Below, one piece after another: positions 1 through 8,109 of a stretch of DNA of 64,000 nt. The first letter of the stretch is position 1. Each line of letters starts with the position of its first letter. Below the pieces are notes generated by a model. That model made no database searches. It saw only the letters and a list, made by a program, of their open reading frames with translations, and had not been told where the DNA came from. The translations under genes were made by a program, and so were the position numbers. The stretch comes from Candidatus Woesearchaeota archaeon (GTDB taxonomy: Archaea; Nanobdellota; Nanobdellia; Woesearchaeales; UBA583): positions 930,001-994,000 of the forward strand of contig CP060218.1 in the NCBI GenBank assembly GCA_023898345.1, read 5' to 3'.

Positions 1-3000
1 GAACTGAAGACCAAAATGATTTTTGTGCTACAAGATATTCATCGGGATAAAAGTTTGCGCTCGGTCTTTCGCAAGTAATGATTATGGATCCCTCTCGGGG
101 AAAGCCATCTTTGTCTGCGTCCTCATACCATCTTGTGTCTTCATGCACATACGCAGAAAGAGAAGACGTCCCGTCGTCGCAGTCAGTGTTAGAACTGCTG
201 TATCCAGAAGGTGTACTTGTTCCGGAACTGCACACAAAACTGAGGGTGCCGGGGTAACCATCGCCGTCTGCGTCTCTGTACAGTTGTTTGTAGGTTGTCT
301 TTGCAGAGCTTGAGTCATCACAGTCATCACTGTTTTTAACATAGGTCAACCCATTTATGCTCCCGCAGCTTCCAGAGCTGGAAAGGGCTGTCGAAAAAAC
401 ACTCCCGTATCCGTCGCCGTCTGCATCACGATAACAGATTGTTCCGGAGGAGCAAACATTGTTTTCACAAATCCCCGATTCACATTCGACGTTGCCGTCA
501 CAATAGGCCCCTGTTTTTTCACTCAGACAGGATTGGATTAAAGCAGAAATTTGAGTACATTGACAACTCGTTCCTTTTCCAGTCTGATTTTCATAAGCAA
601 CACAACTTCTTCCGTTTGAACAGGTGTAATCAGAAACACACTCTAAACCAATTTTCTGACTTCTTGAAATAATCGAATATGTTTTGTGGTCTGAGGAACT
701 AATTGTTGATTGTCCCACTGAAGAAATTTCGAGTTGAAACTCTCCACTGGTTGGGAGATAGCTAGAAGTGAGTTCTTCTGTTTGAACTTGTACGGAGGGG
801 CTTGTCGTACTTACTCCGATAAGGTCTTTTCCAGTTGCTGTTCTTAATCCGTAAGAGCTCAAAGAACAGGTTCCTGCCTTGTTTGAGGGACAGACTGTTC
901 CGTGCGTTTGCCAATCAAAAGCAAGGGCGTTGTATCCGTAATTAAGTGTGAATGCCGTCCCGAAATAATTTCGATTAAGTTCTTGTATGTACACGCCAGC
1001 AGCGCCCAAAGCATTCTTTTCTGTATCCAAACTGGTCTTTCCAACTTCGTTTTTTATGACTCCATTTCTGTACACGGCGTATGTACATCTGGCGTTTCCC
1101 TCAGCATTTGTTGCAAAATCGCATTCAACAAAATCATCTTCATCAACAAGCTGAGCGACATAGGAACGTGCAACTTCTTCTAAGAGTGTGTGTTCGTTGT
1201 ATGAGAGAACTTGTGTCTGTAAAAAGTCTTTTTCGTTGAGACCCGAACTTCCCATCAAGTTCGCCAAAGTTTGGGCATAGTTTGTGGCAAGAACTTCAAA
1301 CGATTCATTTGTCTCTCCGACAGAAAAGGAAGAGGACAGAGTGAACTCCTGTTCTTCACAAGAAAATCTTGTTTCTAAAGAGTAAGTGCCTGCGACAAAT
1401 AAGGGGGAGAGACGGTATGCTTTGTTAAAGAGTTTGGGACTTGAGACGGGAACATATCCCACTCGGCTTTCGTCAAGAGACTCATTATTCACATCAAAGA
1501 TTTCAAAGGAAACAACGCAAAAACTAGTAAAGTTTTCTGCGTTTTCTAAAACTCCGTAGATATTAAGAATACCCCCAAAGGGAAGAATCTCTTCGTGGAC
1601 AAAGTGGGAAACAAAGACTGTTTGCGGAGTGCGAAGTGTGGAAACAAAGGAAGAGTTTGGACTTGTTTGAACATAATCTCTGTTGTTGTGTCGGGTGAAA
1701 ACTTTCCCGTTTAAAGTCATGTTCTCAATGAAATCCAAGGAAAAGGACAAATTTGCCGTGCTTTGTCCTGTGGGAACTTCTATTGTGACAGAGGCAGGAG
1801 AAAACGTGGTGTTTGGAACTTGCCCTTCAAATTCTAGTTTGACTTCAAGCGGCAAAGAATGGTTTGCCATATTGGTTATACTTAGCTGAACATCCAAGCT
1901 TTCATTTTTCCAAAAGTGCTCTGGGGCAGAGTCAAAGTTTACGAACACTTCTTCATCTCCTCTAATTTTGTACAGGGGAGAAAGATAATACTCATTTCCA
2001 TCCACAGAAAACCACAGAGAGGGAAGGATGTCTTCAACTGTTTCTGGCGTGTACGTATAGGAAAAATTATAGCTTTGATTGAGCGAAAATTGGTCTAAGA
2101 TAACTGTCTTCTTTTCAAGGTCTCTGACTTTGAAAACGATGCTAGGATTTGTACTGGCGTTCGCAACAGGAGAGAAAGAAAACCAAAGCGTAGCGTTTTC
2201 GTGTACGGGAAATGTCCCTGTAAAGATATTTGATTGAAAGATAAAGGGAGATTCTTCGGACTGTTTTTGCCCATTCTGGTATGTACTGAGGTTGAACTGA
2301 GTTTCCAGACCAAAGATTCCTCCGACATTGAGAAGACCAAAACCAAAATCGAGGTCCTTGCCTCTTTCCCCCAAGTCTGTACTGGAAACAGAAAGCAAAT
2401 CAAAAACTTGAGCGACACTAAGATTTCTGTCTTGCAGGCGAAGAGCCAAAGCAGCGCTCACTTGTGGGACGGCAAAGCTTGTTCCTTGTACGAGTTTTCC
2501 TGTTGGTGTGCCCAGATCTTCTCCTACTGCAACAAGGTCAGGCTTTGTGTAAGAGACGAAATCCTGTGATGAACTAAAGGAAGAAGGTTCAATTTGAGGA
2601 GAAATACTTCCTACTGCAATGACGTCTTGCATACTGGCCGGAAACAAAACTCCTGAAAAGTCTCCACATCCCTGTCTGCAATTTCCGGCGGCTGCAACAA
2701 GAAGAATGTCCTCCTCAAGGGCTTGTTCAATGATCCCTTGAACAAGAGAATCATTTTCAGTTTTCCCAAAACTCAGAGAAATAATGTCCACTCCTTCTTG
2801 GATTGCCGTCTCGATGGCTTCGTAAACGGCAAAGGAATCTCCAACTCCGGTGTCGTCCAAAACTTTCATAGAATACACGCTGACATCGGGAGCAAAGGAG
2901 AGGAGAAGGTCTTCAACATATTTGCCGTGTCCGAAAATGTCCTTTGTTCCTGTTGAACTGTTTGTAAAATCTTGGGTGAAAACAACTTGAAAACTTAGAT

Positions 3001-3619
3001 CTTCTGTTCCCGAGTCCAAAACTGCAACTTTGACGCCACTTCCGCCAGAGGAAGGATAAGAGCGCAAAAAGTCATCGTATTGTGCAATTTCTTTTGCTTG
3101 ATCATAAGCTTGGCTGGTGTAAACTTCATTTTCAAAAATTGCTTGAATGTCACCTTTGTAGAGTTTTTCAAAAAAAAGTGTTTTGTTTCCTTTGAAGCGT
3201 TCAAGGGTCAAGCGTCCTTTGTCGTCTGTGGAAACAAAAACATAGTTTTGTTCTTTGTCGGCTTCTTTGCTTCCCAAACTTTCGAGGGCTTTCTCGGAAA
3301 CAAAACTGAGGGCACTCAGAGCTTTCTTTTCCTTTGTCGTGAGCACTGTGGCGGTTTCAGCTTTTTCCAGAGACTTTGTCTTGGCGTTTTCTTTTTGATG
3401 TTCAAGAAGAAGAGCAAGTCTTTGGGAACGAAGGGCTTTTTTCTCTTCAAGAAGAAGGTTGCTCTCCTCAATAGATGAATTCAAGGAAAGACTATTTTCT
3501 GAAAGAAATGAGTCTATGGTGTCGGAAATCGTACTTAATGCAGATAAGGAAAAGGCAAAAGTAGAGGATAATAATGAAAGAAAGAGAAAAACTTGCAAAA
3601 CTTGTTTCAAAATACTCAT
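1..3619 (-). CDS. Secreted subtilisin-like (S8) serine protease with cysteine-rich and calcium-binding-like C-terminal repeats, 3' end outside the window
   Basis: The frame is open from an ATG at 3619 to the left edge (about 1,206 codons seen, no stop), so the gene is cut at its 3' end. A hydrophobic signal peptide covers residues 1-22, followed by a Glu/Lys/Ala-rich propeptide-like stretch. The S8 catalytic set is complete: Asp202 in AVLDSG, His231 in FGHGKYV, the oxyanion Asn313 in AAAGN and Ser381 in GTSFAVP. Beta-rich regions follow, then a cysteine-rich segment, then at least three repeats of the type YRDADGDGY...DCDD. These resemble the calcium-binding repeats of MopE-like and thrombospondin-3-like surface proteins (known families). 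I infer an exported, calcium-stabilised protease attached to or released from the surface. The protease call is firm; the substrate is unknown. Confidence 0.9.
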   Translation of the reverse strand, partial: MSILKQVLQVFLFLSLLSSTFAFSLSALSTISDTIDSFLSENSLSLNSSIEESNLLLEEKKALRSQRLALLLEHQKENAKTKSLEKAETATVLTTKEKKALSALSFVSEKALESLGSKEADKEQNYVFVSTDDKGRLTLERFKGNKTLFFEKLYKGDIQAIFENEVYTSQAYDQAKEIAQYDDFLRSYPSSGGSGVKVAVLDSGTEDLSFQVVFTQDFTNSSTGTKDIFGHGKYVEDLLLSFAPDVSVYSMKVLDDTGVGDSFAVYEAIETAIQEGVDIISLSFGKTENDSLVQGIIEQALEEDILLVAAAGNCRQGCGDFSGVLFPASMQDVIAVGSISPQIEPSSFSSSQDFVSYTKPDLVAVGEDLGTPTGKLVQGTSFAVPQVSAALALRLQDRNLSVAQVFDLLSVSSTDLGERGKDLDFGFGLLNVGGIFGLETQFNLSTYQNGQKQSEESPFIFQSNIFTGTFPVHENATLWFSFSPVANASTNPSIVFKVRDLEKKTVILDQFSLNQSYNFSYTYTPETVEDILPSLWFSVDGNEYYLSPLYKIRGDEEVFVNFDSAPEHFWKNESLDVQLSITNMANHSLPLEVKLEFEGQVPNTTFSPASVTIEVPTGQSTANLSFSLDFIENMTLNGKVFTRHNNRDYVQTSPNSSFVSTLRTPQTVFVSHFVHEEILPFGGILNIYGVLENAENFTSFCVVSFEIFDVNNESLDESRVGYVPVSSPKLFNKAYRLSPLFVAGTYSLETRFSCEEQEFTLSSSFSVGETNESFEVLATNYAQTLANLMGSSGLNEKDFLQTQVLSYNEHTLLEEVARSYVAQLVDEDDFVECDFATNAEGNARCTYAVYRNGVIKNEVGKTSLDTEKNALGAAGVYIQELNRNYFGTAFTLNYGYNALAFDWQTHGTVCPSNKAGTCSLSSYGLRTATGKDLIGVSTTSPSVQVQTEELTSSYLPTSGEFQLEISSVGQSTISSSDHKTYSIISRSQKIGLECVSDYTCSNGRSCVAYENQTGKGTSCQCTQISALIQSCLSEKTGAYCDGNVECESGICENNVCSSGTICYRDADGDGYGSVFSTALSSSGSCGSINGLTYVKNSDDCDDSSSAKTTYKQLYRDADGDGYPGTLSFVCSSGTSTPSGYSSSNTDCDDGTSSLSAYVHEDTRWYEDADKDGFPREGSIIITCERPSANFYPDEYLVAQKSFWSSV

Positions 3620-3815
3620 ATTTTTTGGGACATTCAGAAACTATATAAATTTTTCTGCAGGAATTTGCCGAAAAATACTCAAAAATTGCCGAAAAATTAA
3701 AAAAAATCCACTTATTCTACTTATTTAAAGAAAAAAAAGAACTAATCGGAGAAATTTAGACAACTTTATTAATATTGAGAATTTCAAAAAACCTAAAATT
3801 TTGATTTGGTTTTTG

Positions 3816-3907
3816 ATCTTCTCAAAAGATAAGCTCGTAAAACCCCCAAATTTGAGGACTCGTTGCTCTCGTCTCACAAATTATGTAGGTTTTTCGTAGC
3901 TCTCTAT
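3816..3907 (+). repeat. Structured intergenic repeat R1, copy a
   Basis: A 92-bp element that recurs at 15500-15592 in the same orientation with about nine differences. It opens with the small hairpin ATCTT-CTCAA-AAGAT. A longer imperfect stem follows: AGCTCGTAAAACC near the left pairs with GGTTTTTCGTAGCT near the right, AATTTG pairs with CAAATT, and GAGGAC pairs with GTCTC inside. Several differences from copy b keep pairing through G-U wobbles. It sits between the divergent protease gene and the gene at 3920. The rest of the 300-bp gap (3620-3815) is A/T-rich with nothing else recognisable. Confidence 0.75.
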
Positions 3908-3919
3908 TCTTTTATTCGT

Positions 3920-4462
3920 ATGGTAGTGGAAAAGAAAAAAGTAATAGGATGGGCAATATTTTTTGCTATTTTATTTGGACTTTATGTTTATCATGAGAGT
4001 ATTCACATTTGGCGTTATACTATTGGAGGGGGTTTTGAAATTAGAAAAGATCTTCCCTTAGAACTAAGAACTGTAAATGCAAGTCTTGAGGGAAGTCTTT
4101 TGAAGGTTACTTTAGAAGGATATTCTTGGGACAGAGACCTAATAAACGCAAAGCCTTTAGTCACTCTTTATCAAGATTCCTCTTGTAAACTTGGATTTAG
4201 ACAAATTATTGTAGGTCCATTCATTGCTAATATAGAAGGCTTAGAAGAAATAAAGAAAGGGGAAAGGTTTGCTATTGAATTTGATGTTGATTTAAGTCAA
4301 GTGGATTCAAGCTCTGAGATGGGAGAGAAAATCAGTAAACTTTTGAATAAATACAAAAACAATAAGGGGCTTAGCCTTGCTTTAACTGTGGATGAATTTA
4401 CAACGAGTAAAACAAGACCTGATAGGAGATATGGATACTCAAATTGCATAAACCTACCTTGA
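3920..4462 (+). CDS. Membrane-anchored protein of unknown function
   Basis: A 180-residue protein starting MVVEKKK. I prefer the ATG at 3920 over the upstream in-frame ATG at 3863, because the latter lies inside the R1 repeat. One hydrophobic segment near residues 8-25 (GWAIFFAILFGLYVY) predicts an N-terminal membrane anchor or uncleaved signal. The rest is soluble and mixed in charge, with two late cysteines and no motif I recognise. The composition (KDLPLELRTVNASLEGSLLK) suggests an extracytoplasmic beta-rich domain. It precedes the rubredoxin gene by 56 bp on the same strand, so co-transcription is possible. Function is not assigned. Confidence 0.65.
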   Translation: MVVEKKKVIGWAIFFAILFGLYVYHESIHIWRYTIGGGFEIRKDLPLELRTVNASLEGSLLKVTLEGYSWDRDLINAKPLVTLYQDSSCKLGFRQIIVGPFIANIEGLEEIKKGERFAIEFDVDLSQVDSSSEMGEKISKLLNKYKNNKGLSLALTVDEFTTSKTRPDRRYGYSNCINLP

Positions 4463-4518
4463 AGTTTGGAAACCTTGCAGACCGCCAAACTTAAAAATGC
4501 AAGGCTTTCGGAAAAAAT

Positions 4519-4692
4519 ATGGCTAAGTGGTTATGCACAGCATGTGAGTACGTTTACGATGAAGAACTTGGCGATCCGGATTCAGGAATTGAAGCTGGAA
4601 CTCGCTTTGAGGATATCTCCGAAGATTGGGTTTGTCCTATATGCGGCATTAGTAAAACAGACTTAACAGTTTGGGAAAAGCTGGAGGAATAA
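4519..4692 (+). CDS. Rubredoxin
   Basis: A 57-residue protein starting MAKWLC. It has both rubredoxin iron knuckles, C-x2-C in WLCTACEY near the N-terminus and C-x2-C in WVCPICG near residue 40, separated by the usual acidic GDPDSGI/GTRFEDI segment. Length and spacing match classical rubredoxins, small mononuclear-iron electron carriers of the cytoplasm. The stop is followed after one base by the GTG of a peroxiredoxin gene. The pair is probably one transcript in which rubredoxin supplies electrons for peroxide or oxygen detoxification (inference from known anaerobe oxidative-stress systems). Confidence 0.95.
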   Translation: MAKWLCTACEYVYDEELGDPDSGIEAGTRFEDISEDWVCPICGISKTDLTVWEKLEE

Positions 4693-4693
4693 A

Positions 4694-5167
4694 GTGGTAA
4701 TTTCCATAAAGGTCGGCGACAAAGCTCCAGAGTTCACGGCAAAAGCAGTGCACGAAAGAGAAGAAGTTCTGATTCATCTTAAAGATTTTCAAGGAAAAAA
4801 GGTAGCACTGTACTTTTATCCCAAAGATCTGACGCCGGGGTGTACAACTCAGGCAGAAAACCTCAGAGACAATATTACAGAGTTGACAGATAACAATATA
4901 GTTGTTATAGGTGTGTCTACAGATTCATGTAAATCTCATAAGCTGTTTCAGGAAAAGAAAGCCCTTCCCTTTGTACTTGTAAGCGATGAAGAAAAAGAAA
5001 TTGTTGAGAAATATGGTGTTTGGGTTGAGAAGTCCATGTACGGAAAAAAGTATTTTGGGATTGCAAGAACAACGTTTCTGCTCGACGAAAAAGGAGTAGT
5101 TGTACAAATTATCGATAAACCAAAAGTAGGAGAACATGCAAAGGAAATTCTAAAGTGTTTCTCTTAA
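4694..5167 (+). CDS. bcp: Peroxiredoxin, BCP/PrxQ family
   Basis: A 157-residue thioredoxin-fold peroxidase. The start is a GTG one base after the rubredoxin stop; there is no better ATG. The family signature F-Y-P-K-D-x-T-P-G-C-T places the peroxidatic cysteine at residue 50, in FYPKDLTPGCTTQ. The residue five places later, often the resolving cysteine in PrxQ proteins, is Glu here. The resolving thiol, if any, would be Cys in STDSCKSH (about residue 84) or the one near the C-terminus (LKCFS). It reduces hydrogen peroxide and organic peroxides in the cytoplasm. Coupling to rubredoxin is inferred from the tight arrangement. Confidence 0.93.
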   Translation: MVISIKVGDKAPEFTAKAVHEREEVLIHLKDFQGKKVALYFYPKDLTPGCTTQAENLRDNITELTDNNIVVIGVSTDSCKSHKLFQEKKALPFVLVSDEEKEIVEKYGVWVEKSMYGKKYFGIARTTFLLDEKGVVVQIIDKPKVGEHAKEILKCFS

Positions 5168-5195
5168 GAGCAAATTCATTTCACACTCTTTCTTT

Positions 5196-5318
5196 TTACA
5201 TTTTCATAGCAACAAGACAAAAATTTGCCTCTACTTCTTCCGTTTCCAATAAAGGACGATCAAGTTCCTCTTTTTCTTTCTCTGTACAGTTTTCAAAGGT
5301 AGTTAATGCGAATTTCAT
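5196..5318 (-). CDS. Possible small acidic protein of 40 residues
   Basis: A short frame on the minus strand starting MKFALTTFENC and ending LVAMKM. It is acidic, with a Glu/Lys-rich centre (CTEKEKEELD) and two cysteines. A near-symmetric TATA-like box at about 5367-5377 could drive it leftward and the membrane-protein gene at 5446 rightward. It fills most of the 278-bp gap between the peroxiredoxin and that gene. I recognise no family, and support rests only on composition and the promoter-like box, so it may be spurious. Confidence 0.35.
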   Translation of the reverse strand: MKFALTTFENCTEKEKEELDRPLLETEEVEANFCLVAMKM

Positions 5319-5445
5319 TTTTTACACAGTGCCTTTTTTCAAGGTCTGATTAATTTTTCTTGTAGAAAGTATATAAACAAGAAGAAAAGGAAATGTACAT
5401 GTAAGCTCCACATTTTTTATAAAAGAAAGGAACCAAACTAAAGTC

Positions 5446-6117
5446 ATGTTTCTTAATGTTCCCACTGATGTAGAAATTGTTTTGCAGCTGATTTTTGCCT
5501 TAACAGTCATTGTTGGTTCAGGAATTATTTATGTAAGAACTCGAGAAATTTATGCCTTGACTGAAAGCCAGAGTCTTAAACTATTTAGAAACTCTTTTCT
5601 TCTTTTTGCCCTTGCCTATACCATAAAACTACCTACAAATTATTTTATCTTATCTTATGTAAATGTCACCTCAAGCATTCCTTTTTTTATTCTATCTGTT
5701 GCTTTTATTTACTTTAGTTCCCTTGCAATTTTCTATTTGCTTTTGAGTACAAGTTATACTTACTGGAAAGAAAAAAAGCTCCCGGATCCCATTGCAAGTA
5801 TTCATTTCACTGCATTTTTTGTAGTCTTACTAACCCTTTTTGACTCCTTGGCACTAGTATTTTTAGTGGAGTTCATTCTTTTTCTTATTGTCACATTTGT
5901 TTGTCTGAAGAGTCTCAAAAAAAATAAGGGAAAATTGTTATTCAGAGCTGCGAGCAATATGTATCTTGTCTTTTTTATGCTTTACCTTCTTAGTATTCTC
6001 CTAACAAGAGTCACTCAAAGCGAGCTTGTTCGCAATATTGTTTTACTTGCTTCAACTCTTCTGTTTATGGAGATTGTGCGCAGAGTCTTAAAAGCATTAA
6101 AGGGACCCCGAAAATGA
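5446..6117 (+). CDS. Multi-pass membrane protein, probably about seven helices
   Basis: A 223-residue, strongly hydrophobic protein with about seven predicted membrane helices. The first lies at residues 12-30; the others cover roughly 45-65, 74-100, 118-135, 138-152, 170-190 and 195-212. A basic C-terminus (RRVLKALKGPRK) points to the cytoplasm. It has no catalytic motif I can name. Its last four bases overlap the ATG of a winged-helix gene (ATGA at 6114-6117), so the two are translationally coupled. Membrane protein plus small winged-helix pairs are common in archaea and may act as a sensor-regulator couple, but that role is inference. Confidence 0.75.
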   Translation: MFLNVPTDVEIVLQLIFALTVIVGSGIIYVRTREIYALTESQSLKLFRNSFLLFALAYTIKLPTNYFILSYVNVTSSIPFFILSVAFIYFSSLAIFYLLLSTSYTYWKEKKLPDPIASIHFTAFFVVLLTLFDSLALVFLVEFILFLIVTFVCLKSLKKNKGKLLFRAASNMYLVFFMLYLLSILLTRVTQSELVRNIVLLASTLLFMEIVRRVLKALKGPRK

Positions 6118-6389
6118 GTGCAAAAAAAAGAGACAAACTTGAAGTTATTCACGATATCCTTCAAATTATCAAACAGAATGGGAACCAAATTAAACCTACT
6201 CCACTCTTGCGATTTTCGAATCTTTCTTCTCAAAGCTTTGCTCTTTATGAAGAGGAGCTTCTGGAAAAAAAACTTATGCTTGTTCAAATGGAGAATAAAA
6301 AAAAATTTTACAAGATTACTGAAAAAGGCCACCGTTATCTTGACCAATATCAAATGATCAGGACATTCATGCAAGATTTTGATTTATAG
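6114..6389 (+). CDS. Winged-helix DNA-binding protein
   Basis: A 91-residue protein with the layout of archaeal ArnR1/PadR-like winged helices. An N-terminal helix (KLEVIHDILQIIKQN) is followed by a helix-turn-helix built from TPLLRFSNLSSQSFALYEEELLEKKL, quoted here as two adjoining segments TPLLRFSNLSS and QSFALYEEELLEKKL. A wing ends in the typical FYKITEKGHRYLDQY. The start overlaps the stop of the membrane protein by four bases. It is probably a transcription regulator coupled to that protein. Target genes cannot be told from the sequence. Confidence 0.8.
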   Translation: MSAKKRDKLEVIHDILQIIKQNGNQIKPTPLLRFSNLSSQSFALYEEELLEKKLMLVQMENKKKFYKITEKGHRYLDQYQMIRTFMQDFDL

Positions 6390-6433
6390 CACTTCCTTAT
6401 TATTTATTGTCTCTCCTAAGAAAGAATGATGCA

Positions 6434-6718
6434 ATTTGAAAGTCTGAGAGAGAAAGGAACAGACCACCGAAAAGCCAAAGGCTTTGACTGTTCCCGTTCA
6501 AGAGAGATAGTGCGAAGCGCCTAGCGCGATTTGAAAGTCTGAGAGAGAAAGGAACAGACCACCGAAAAGCCAAAGGCTTTGACCGTGCCCGTTCAAGAGA
6601 GATAGTGCGAAGCGCCTAGCGCGATTTGAAAGTCTGAGAGAGAAAGGAACAGACCACCGAAAAGCCAAAGGCTTTGACCGTGCCCGTTCAAGAGAGATAG
6701 TGCGAAGCGCCTAGCGCG
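6434..6718. repeat. Three tandem 95-bp repeats that include the tRNA-Thr 3' end
   Basis: Units start at 6434, 6529 and 6624. The next period boundary, 6719, falls inside the tRNA-Thr gene. Units 2 and 3 appear identical; unit 1 differs at two positions (GACTGTTCCC against GACCGTGCCC). Each junction recreates the 19-bp tRNA-derived string GCGCCTAGCGCGATTTGAA, which on the minus strand is the T-arm 3' half plus the acceptor 3' strand. Each unit also holds the hairpin AAAGCC-AAA-GGCTTT. There are no unique spacers, so this is not a CRISPR. Bases 6390-6433 hold nothing recognisable. Confidence 0.95.
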
Positions 6719-6777
6719 ATTTGAACACGCGACCTGCGGTTTACAAGACCGCCGCTCTACCACTGAGCTATAGACGC
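6706..6777 (-). tRNA. tRNA-Thr (anticodon UGU)
   Basis: On the minus strand the sequence folds into a complete cloverleaf. Acceptor GCGTCTA pairs with TAGGCGC (one G-U), D-stem GCTC with GAGC, anticodon stem GCGGT with ACCGC around the loop CTTGTAA, and T-stem GCGTG with CGCGC around TTCAAAT. The anticodon TGT reads ACA threonine codons. The discriminator is T, as in archaeal tRNA-Thr, and CCA is not encoded (TTCGCA follows), so it must be added after transcription. There is no intron. Confidence 0.96.
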
Positions 6778-6833
6778 ATAAGGGAGTTAGTGCAAAAGTC
6801 TTTAAAAAACTTTTTAGAACAAAACAGGTGTTT

Positions 6834-7781
6834 TTAGCTTTCAATTCCATACGAAAAAATTTCTTCTAGATATTGGTAAACTTTGTCAGTCTCGTCAAAT
6901 CCGTCGTGAGCTTCGTACATAAAATGCTCAAAGGTGTACTCTGTATTAAATTGTTCAGCAAAGGTGCTGTCTCTTTCAAAGAGATCTATGTGTAGCACTG
7001 TTGAGGGAGGAATGAAAATAGTGACATTTCTAAAAACGGGGTCAAAATCTCCATCTAATGCCGCTGATCTTTGAGACTTTAGTTCGACAAGACTCAGGTA
7101 GCTTCCTTGAAGAGTTGCATCAACTGGCGAGACATTTTTATTATCCAAACTAATTGTTCCAGGCAAAAAATCGTGCACAGTTCGAAGAGCAAGATCATGG
7201 GTCATTGTCATTGTATCTGTAGAAACACTTGTTGGAAGAGAGTGACCAAAGGCATTTTTGTACGCTTTTTTTATGTCGGCATGGAAATACTCAACGAGTT
7301 TTTCTTTTGCTTCCTCTTCACTTAAACCTTGCTGTCTGTATGTTTCGTAGCGAATTCCGTACAGACGGCCAAGAGAGAACAAAATAATATTCTCCCTATT
7401 TCGTCCTTCTCCGCCAAGAGAAATATTTTCTTCTCCATAGTTGAACATCGTGCTCAGATCAAGTTTTTGATTTTCAACATCAACTCCATCTTCCCTATTA
7501 ACATTAAAGAAATCATGAGCTGCCATTTGTAAAACTGCCAGATCGTATAATGAGATAGTATGAAGCTCTTTTGCAGGAATGCAAATTTCTTGCTCCCAAT
7601 TTGTTTCTTCTTCCTCCTCCTCTTCCTCATTAGAAGGGGTTTCAATCCAGCACCATGTTTTATACTCAATATTGCCAAGGCGCTTACTACACCAGCCCCA
7701 TTCGCCAGTACTACTTGCAAAAACCAGAGGTATAAACACCCAAGCCAAGATGAGCCAGAGTGTTAAAAATTTTTTCACCAT
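6834..7781 (-). CDS. Secreted protein of unknown function
   Basis: A 315-residue protein with a clear signal peptide (MVKKFLTLWLILAWVFIPLVFA, shown here only to mark residues 1-22; cleavage likely after the Ala). Mature residues 23-60 hold three cysteines and four tryptophans, then a run of consecutive glutamates (about residues 52-59) and another Cys. The remainder looks alpha-helical and globular, including AVLQMAAHDFFNV and FMYEAHDGFDETD. Several His/Asp/Glu residues are present but no HExxH or other metalloenzyme signature. The palindrome TAACATATGTTA (7790-7801) and an AT-rich stretch sit directly upstream. The gene ends about 60 bp before the tRNA-Thr gene on the same strand. Function is unknown. 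Confidence 0.7.
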   Translation of the reverse strand: MVKKFLTLWLILAWVFIPLVFASSTGEWGWCSKRLGNIEYKTWCWIETPSNEEEEEEEETNWEQEICIPAKELHTISLYDLAVLQMAAHDFFNVNREDGVDVENQKLDLSTMFNYGEENISLGGEGRNRENIILFSLGRLYGIRYETYRQQGLSEEEAKEKLVEYFHADIKKAYKNAFGHSLPTSVSTDTMTMTHDLALRTVHDFLPGTISLDNKNVSPVDATLQGSYLSLVELKSQRSAALDGDFDPVFRNVTIFIPPSTVLHIDLFERDSTFAEQFNTEYTFEHFMYEAHDGFDETDKVYQYLEEIFSYGIES

Positions 7782-7903
7782 ACTTTATATAACATATGTT
7801 ACTATTTAAACGTTATTTTTTAGAGAAAAGAAAAAAATATTCTGCCGTACATCAAAAATAATTCATGCTAACACATTTTTGATCTAAGGTATTTTGTCAC
7901 GAA

Positions 7904-8096
7904 AAAGTAATTTTAAGCAGGTCTCCCAAAAATTACTTTGGCAGGGCACAATGGTAGTTAGTAGGTTTGAGCTAAGATGTTTCTTTAAGAAAATACTTCT
8001 AGATAACTACTTCTAAAAGAATACATCAATTTTAATAGAGATGAGCTTAGAGCTTAATCTATAAAGTTAGTGGTTGTAAAAGCAAAGCACTACTTT
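7904..8096 (+). promoter_or_regulatory. Hairpin-rich leader upstream of ftsZ
   Basis: The 328-bp gap before ftsZ contains three stems. AAAGTAATTTT (7904-7914) pairs perfectly with AAAATTACTTT (7929-7939). GTAGTTA near 7952 pairs with TAACTAC near 8010, enclosing a smaller TTTCTT/AAGAAA hairpin. AAAGTTAGTG (8063-8072) pairs with CACTACTTT (8088-8096), leaving one bulged T. The last stem ends 13 nt before the ftsZ ATG, with an AGGA in between. A TATA-like box (CTATAAAG, about 8058-8065) overlaps the third stem, so whether the stems are RNA or DNA elements depends on the real start site. I see no gene in 7782-8109. Confidence 0.45.
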
Positions 8097-8109
8097 GTCA
8101 GGATAGAAA

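Noticed and set aside
4466..4666. A 66-residue protein upstream of the peroxiredoxin
   Set aside because: It is out of frame with, and largely covers, the clear rubredoxin gene at 4519-4692.
6434..6718. A CRISPR-like repeat array
   Set aside because: The 95-bp units are directly abutting with no unique spacers, and no cas genes are near. They are tandem duplications of a tRNA flank.
7790..7801. TAACATATGTTA as an operator
   Set aside because: It is a short AT-rich perfect palindrome near a promoter, seen once in this form; chance cannot be excluded.
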